Source: an uncultured Bacillota bacterium
GTDB lineage: Bacteria > Bacillota_I > Bacilli_A > Erysipelotrichales > Erysipelotrichaceae
Assembly: GCA_949298975.1 (NCBI GenBank)
Contig: CASFYR010000024.1
Span: forward strand, 1-52,611
Length of the DNA stretch: 52,611 bases
Reading direction: 5' to 3'
A program made the position numbers and the translations under genes. The notes beneath the pieces were generated by a model. That model had not been told where the DNA came from. It did not search any database and saw nothing but the letters and a program-made list of their open reading frames with translations. Each line of letters opens with the position of its first letter. Position 1 is the stretch's first letter. This document shows, one piece after another, positions 50,322-52,611 of the stretch.

Positions 50322-51295
50322 TAATTGTGATAATATACTTTTAATTCTTTATTCAACTGATAACTGACCAGTTTATCGCCGTCAAGATCTTCTTTATGCA
50401 TATCAACGGCACTAAGAGAAATATTATTATAAGTTTTATAATAGTAGATACCTTTGGTGGCGTTGGCGCAGCAGGTATAGGTCGTGACGTCCAAATGGTC
50501 ATTTTCGGTTATAACTGACCCTTTAACCATGGCGACACTGTCTAAGATACGGAAGAATTCGGTGACATTACCTTCTTCGCTGCCGTCACTGACAGCATTC
50601 AGCTTACCGAAAGCTGCTTTGACAAATCTTGAAGCGGAGGAATAATCGCCCGGCAGACCGATCGCTCCCATGCCTTCAGCATAAGATGGCAGTTCGATCT
50701 TGCTGCTGAATCGGTTGTCGGTATTCTTGGGACTTAAATGCCGATAATTGCGCAAATTAGTAAGATGATAAGGGAAACGCGGGTTATTGGTCATGACCCC
50801 GACCGGGTTATCATAGATCAAAAGCCCATTGTCGCTATGTTCGATCACGATCGCTTCATCTTTATCAGCGATCATAAAATGCAAAACGGTGATCGGAAGC
50901 TGAGGTGAGAAAGGAATGTTGTCTAACCAAATATCTTTCAATAGTTCCCTGGCTTCTTTAACACTGGCTGCCTGACCTAATACATACGGAATAAATTCAA
51001 ACGGAGTGATATTGATCTTGTCTTTGACGGGATCAGGATACATCGAGTGATGCGGAAAATTCAATCCGGCCATGCCAAGTCCGGCTTCGTTGACCGCCTC
51101 GGCATATAAAGGATATTCATCGACTACCGTCGCCATACCGATCATAGCATAACGGTTTTTAAATAAAGTGCCGTTCTTTAACTTAAAAGAATAGCTGCGC
51201 GGGGTAACTGTTACGCTTTCGCCAAAAGAATAATCAAGATCTAGATTACGACCGAAATAAAAGTCGTTGTTTTTGAGAGTAATGCATGTGCACAT
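50321..51295 (-). CDS. bsh: Choloylglycine hydrolase family protein, probable bile salt hydrolase
   Basis: An N-terminal-nucleophile hydrolase, 324 residues. Cys2 becomes the nucleophile after removal of Met1. The set Cys2, Arg16, Asp19, Asn79, Asn171 and Arg223 matches the active site of known Lactobacillus bile salt hydrolases, and GLPGDYSSASRF and NPVGVMTNNP are the family's hallmark segments. It would release glycine or taurine from conjugated bile acids in the cytosol. Penicillin V acylases share the fold, so the substrate is probable rather than proven. AGCAGGAAT lies upstream on the minus strand. Confidence 0.88.
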   Translation of the reverse strand: MCTCITLKNNDFYFGRNLDLDYSFGESVTVTPRSYSFKLKNGTLFKNRYAMIGMATVVDEYPLYAEAVNEAGLGMAGLNFPHHSMYPDPVKDKINITPFEFIPYVLGQAASVKEARELLKDIWLDNIPFSPQLPITVLHFMIADKDEAIVIEHSDNGLLIYDNPVGVMTNNPRFPYHLTNLRNYRHLSPKNTDNRFSSKIELPSYAEGMGAIGLPGDYSSASRFVKAAFGKLNAVSDGSEEGNVTEFFRILDSVAMVKGSVITENDHLDVTTYTCCANATKGIYYYKTYNNISLSAVDMHKEDLDGDKLVSYQLNKELKVYYHN

Positions 51296-51321
51296 ATAAA
51301 TTCCTGCTTTCTACATCTCTC

Positions 51322-51327
51322 ATTATA
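51322..51327 (-). promoter_or_regulatory. Promoter -10 of the choloylglycine hydrolase gene
   Basis: Read on the minus strand, GTGTATAATGAG holds a consensus TATAAT. It predicts a leader of about 20 bases containing the AGCAGGAAT ribosome site. No good -35 is seen. Confidence 0.5.
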
Positions 51328-51371
51328 CACTTTAATAACTGTCTGTCCTTGATTATGCTTTGTCTGATATT

Positions 51372-52532
51372 TTATAGTTTATCTTTGATTATTCTTAGTT
51401 TATCCATTATTTCCGGATTATCATCCAAACCTCCTTGCAGGACAAACGGATTGCCGCCGCCTTTGATATGATAGGCATGCTTGAGCTCATTAAATACAGA
51501 GGTAAGATCGCTGCGGACATCCTTGTGTTTAGCCATCAGCAGATGCATCCTTCCTTCGTTGTGGGTGACAAAAATAACGATCTTGTGATTCTCCTTTGTG
51601 ATCATTGAAGCAAGTTTGGTCAATTGTTTTGGTTTAAGATCAGCAAATTCCTTTACCAGCACGTGGTCACCGCTTTGAACTAAACTGACAGCCAGATCAC
51701 TTAAGATTTGATCTGATAATTGTTCATTACTTTTTTTAAGAGATAAATACTCACTGTTGAGATGCTCCAGGGCTTTTTCGCTCTCCCAAAACGGAGCGGC
51801 CAACTGATGGCTGATCGCTTTTAACTGTTCGTAGTATTTCTTTGCGGTATGGAGCAATTGATCGCCGCACAGGAAAAAGATCTTAAAACCGCGGGTCGTT
51901 TTTTCAAAACGAGTTATGATAAAACCTTTCAGGAATCGCAAACTTGGAATATGGATGCAAGAGCACATATTATAGTCAATATCGCCGATAACGATCGCCC
52001 TTAATTCTTCATGCTGCAGTTTTTCGTCCAAAACGAAATGAGCAGCTTCTTCTTTGGTCGGATATTTAATGATTACCGGCAGATCTTCTTCAATATAAAA
52101 GTTACAGTCATCCTGAATGGCTTTGATCGTTGCCTCGTCCAATTTATCAAAGGCCATTTCAGCCCCGGCTTCGTTGTCGTCATTAAAAAAAGCAATCGTT
52201 GCCGCGTGATATTTCTTATTGATAATACCACACATCAGATGCTGGCCGGTATGGATCATCGCTCTGATCTTGCGGTCTTTTTCATCTACCTTTAATCGGA
52301 CTGCGCCGGTTAGATTTTCTTTTATCAGATGATAAACGACCCCATTTTCTTCCTTGAGATCCATAACTTCATAGCCATTGATCCATCCTTTGTCTTTTTT
52401 CATACCGCCTTTTTCCGGATAAAAAACCGTATCGGCCAAACTTAACCAATACCCCTCTTTATCCGGAAGGGAATCTACGACCGTAGTAGCCAATTCGCAA
52501 TCCAGCCAGTTATCATAATGTTTGTTGATCAT
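51372..52532 (-). CDS. AlaX-type alanyl-tRNA editing protein with DHHA1 domain
   Basis: A free-standing editing protein related to the trans-editing half of alanyl-tRNA synthetase. It hydrolyses mischarged Ser- or Gly-tRNA-Ala. The zinc site is HTGQHLM (about 94-100) plus CSCIH near 205-212, where relatives have CGGTH. A coiled segment follows, then a C-terminal DHHA1 domain ending GGGNPFVLQGG, so this is the long AlaX form at 386 residues. AGAGGTAAAAC precedes the start on the minus strand. It is complete, not an alaS fragment. Confidence 0.88.
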   Translation of the reverse strand: MINKHYDNWLDCELATTVVDSLPDKEGYWLSLADTVFYPEKGGMKKDKGWINGYEVMDLKEENGVVYHLIKENLTGAVRLKVDEKDRKIRAMIHTGQHLMCGIINKKYHAATIAFFNDDNEAGAEMAFDKLDEATIKAIQDDCNFYIEEDLPVIIKYPTKEEAAHFVLDEKLQHEELRAIVIGDIDYNMCSCIHIPSLRFLKGFIITRFEKTTRGFKIFFLCGDQLLHTAKKYYEQLKAISHQLAAPFWESEKALEHLNSEYLSLKKSNEQLSDQILSDLAVSLVQSGDHVLVKEFADLKPKQLTKLASMITKENHKIVIFVTHNEGRMHLLMAKHKDVRSDLTSVFNELKHAYHIKGGGNPFVLQGGLDDNPEIMDKLRIIKDKL

Positions 52533-52560
52533 GTTTTACCTCTTTGATTGTGTCACATTA

Positions 52561-52566
52561 ATTATA
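52561..52566 (-). promoter_or_regulatory. Promoter -10 of the AlaX gene
   Basis: TATAAT on the minus strand, about 35 bases before the AlaX start, with an AT-rich upstream region and no clear -35. Confidence 0.45.
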
Positions 52567-52611
52567 AGACATATAAGGTAAATAATCACCCATTATTATT
52601 TGGAGAAAAAA

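Noticed and set aside
51372-52532. Truncated alanyl-tRNA synthetase pseudogene
   Set aside because: The gene has its own start, ribosome site, intact zinc motifs and a complete DHHA1 end, as expected for a long AlaX protein.
1-52611. CRISPR arrays, insertion sequences, prophage, tRNA or rRNA genes
   Set aside because: No direct-repeat array, transposase, phage gene or tRNA/rRNA-like sequence was recognised on reading; a tRNAscan or IS search could still find a missed one.

Overview
The window comes from a low-to-moderate GC Gram-positive (Firmicutes-type) chromosome and covers the replication origin. dnaA and dnaN read leftward from an AT-rich, DnaA-box-dense region, and almost everything to the right, up to about 50 kb, reads rightward, so nearly all genes run with replication. 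TGA is used as a stop (for example nadE and the histidine kinase), which excludes a Mycoplasma code. A Met-type T-box, mannose-family PTS, a sortase-type surface protein, a choloylglycine hydrolase with all usual bile-salt-hydrolase residues, and amino-sugar and peptide scavenging suggest a host-associated, probably intestinal anaerobe. An Erysipelotrichia-like lineage is my best guess, but the lineage is inference.

Layout. 1-3.1 kb: dnaN, dnaA, oriC. 3.1-5.9 kb: T-box-controlled metNIQ (methionine uptake). 6.0-10.3 kb: HAD phosphatase, lysyl-tRNA synthetase with an extra C-terminal tRNA-binding domain, MATE efflux pump. 10.4-18.3 kb: an amino-sugar locus (two SIS proteins, NanE, a complete mannose-family PTS, a neutral-ceramidase-like hydrolase, a DeoC-like aldolase, NagA) whose only visible promoter has an 11-G tract in its spacer. 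18.5-19.9 kb: wall-anchored surface protein. 20.0-23.5 kb: niacin salvage from nicotinamide to NAD (pncA-pncB-nadD-nadE). 23.6-38.1 kb: peptide uptake and digestion (five-gene Dpp/Opp transporter, three M24 peptidases, an S9 peptidase, a PepD-like dipeptidase, a divergent guanylate kinase, an MFS transporter). 38.2-44.5 kb: flavin reductase-like protein, YhhN-type membrane protein, MacB-type ABC transporter, two-component system. 44.5-50.3 kb: PfkB kinase, CmpB-type membrane protein, MarR regulator with DegV, an NMT1-type ABC transporter with a GNAT gene. 50.3-52.5 kb, minus strand: choloylglycine hydrolase and AlaX-type editing protein.

Most notable: (i) the G11 tract between TTGACA and TATGCT, a 20-nt spacer that three fewer Gs would make 17, which is a candidate phase-variation switch for a locus with no encoded regulator; (ii) four genes whose start codon lies 6-7 nt after a -10 box with no Shine-Dalgarno, probably leaderless mRNAs; (iii) two operons in which a hairpin separates the uptake module from the intracellular hydrolases with no room for a new promoter; (iv) a degenerate SIS protein beside an intact paralogue; (v) a DnaA-trio-like motif abutting two DnaA boxes upstream of dnaA.
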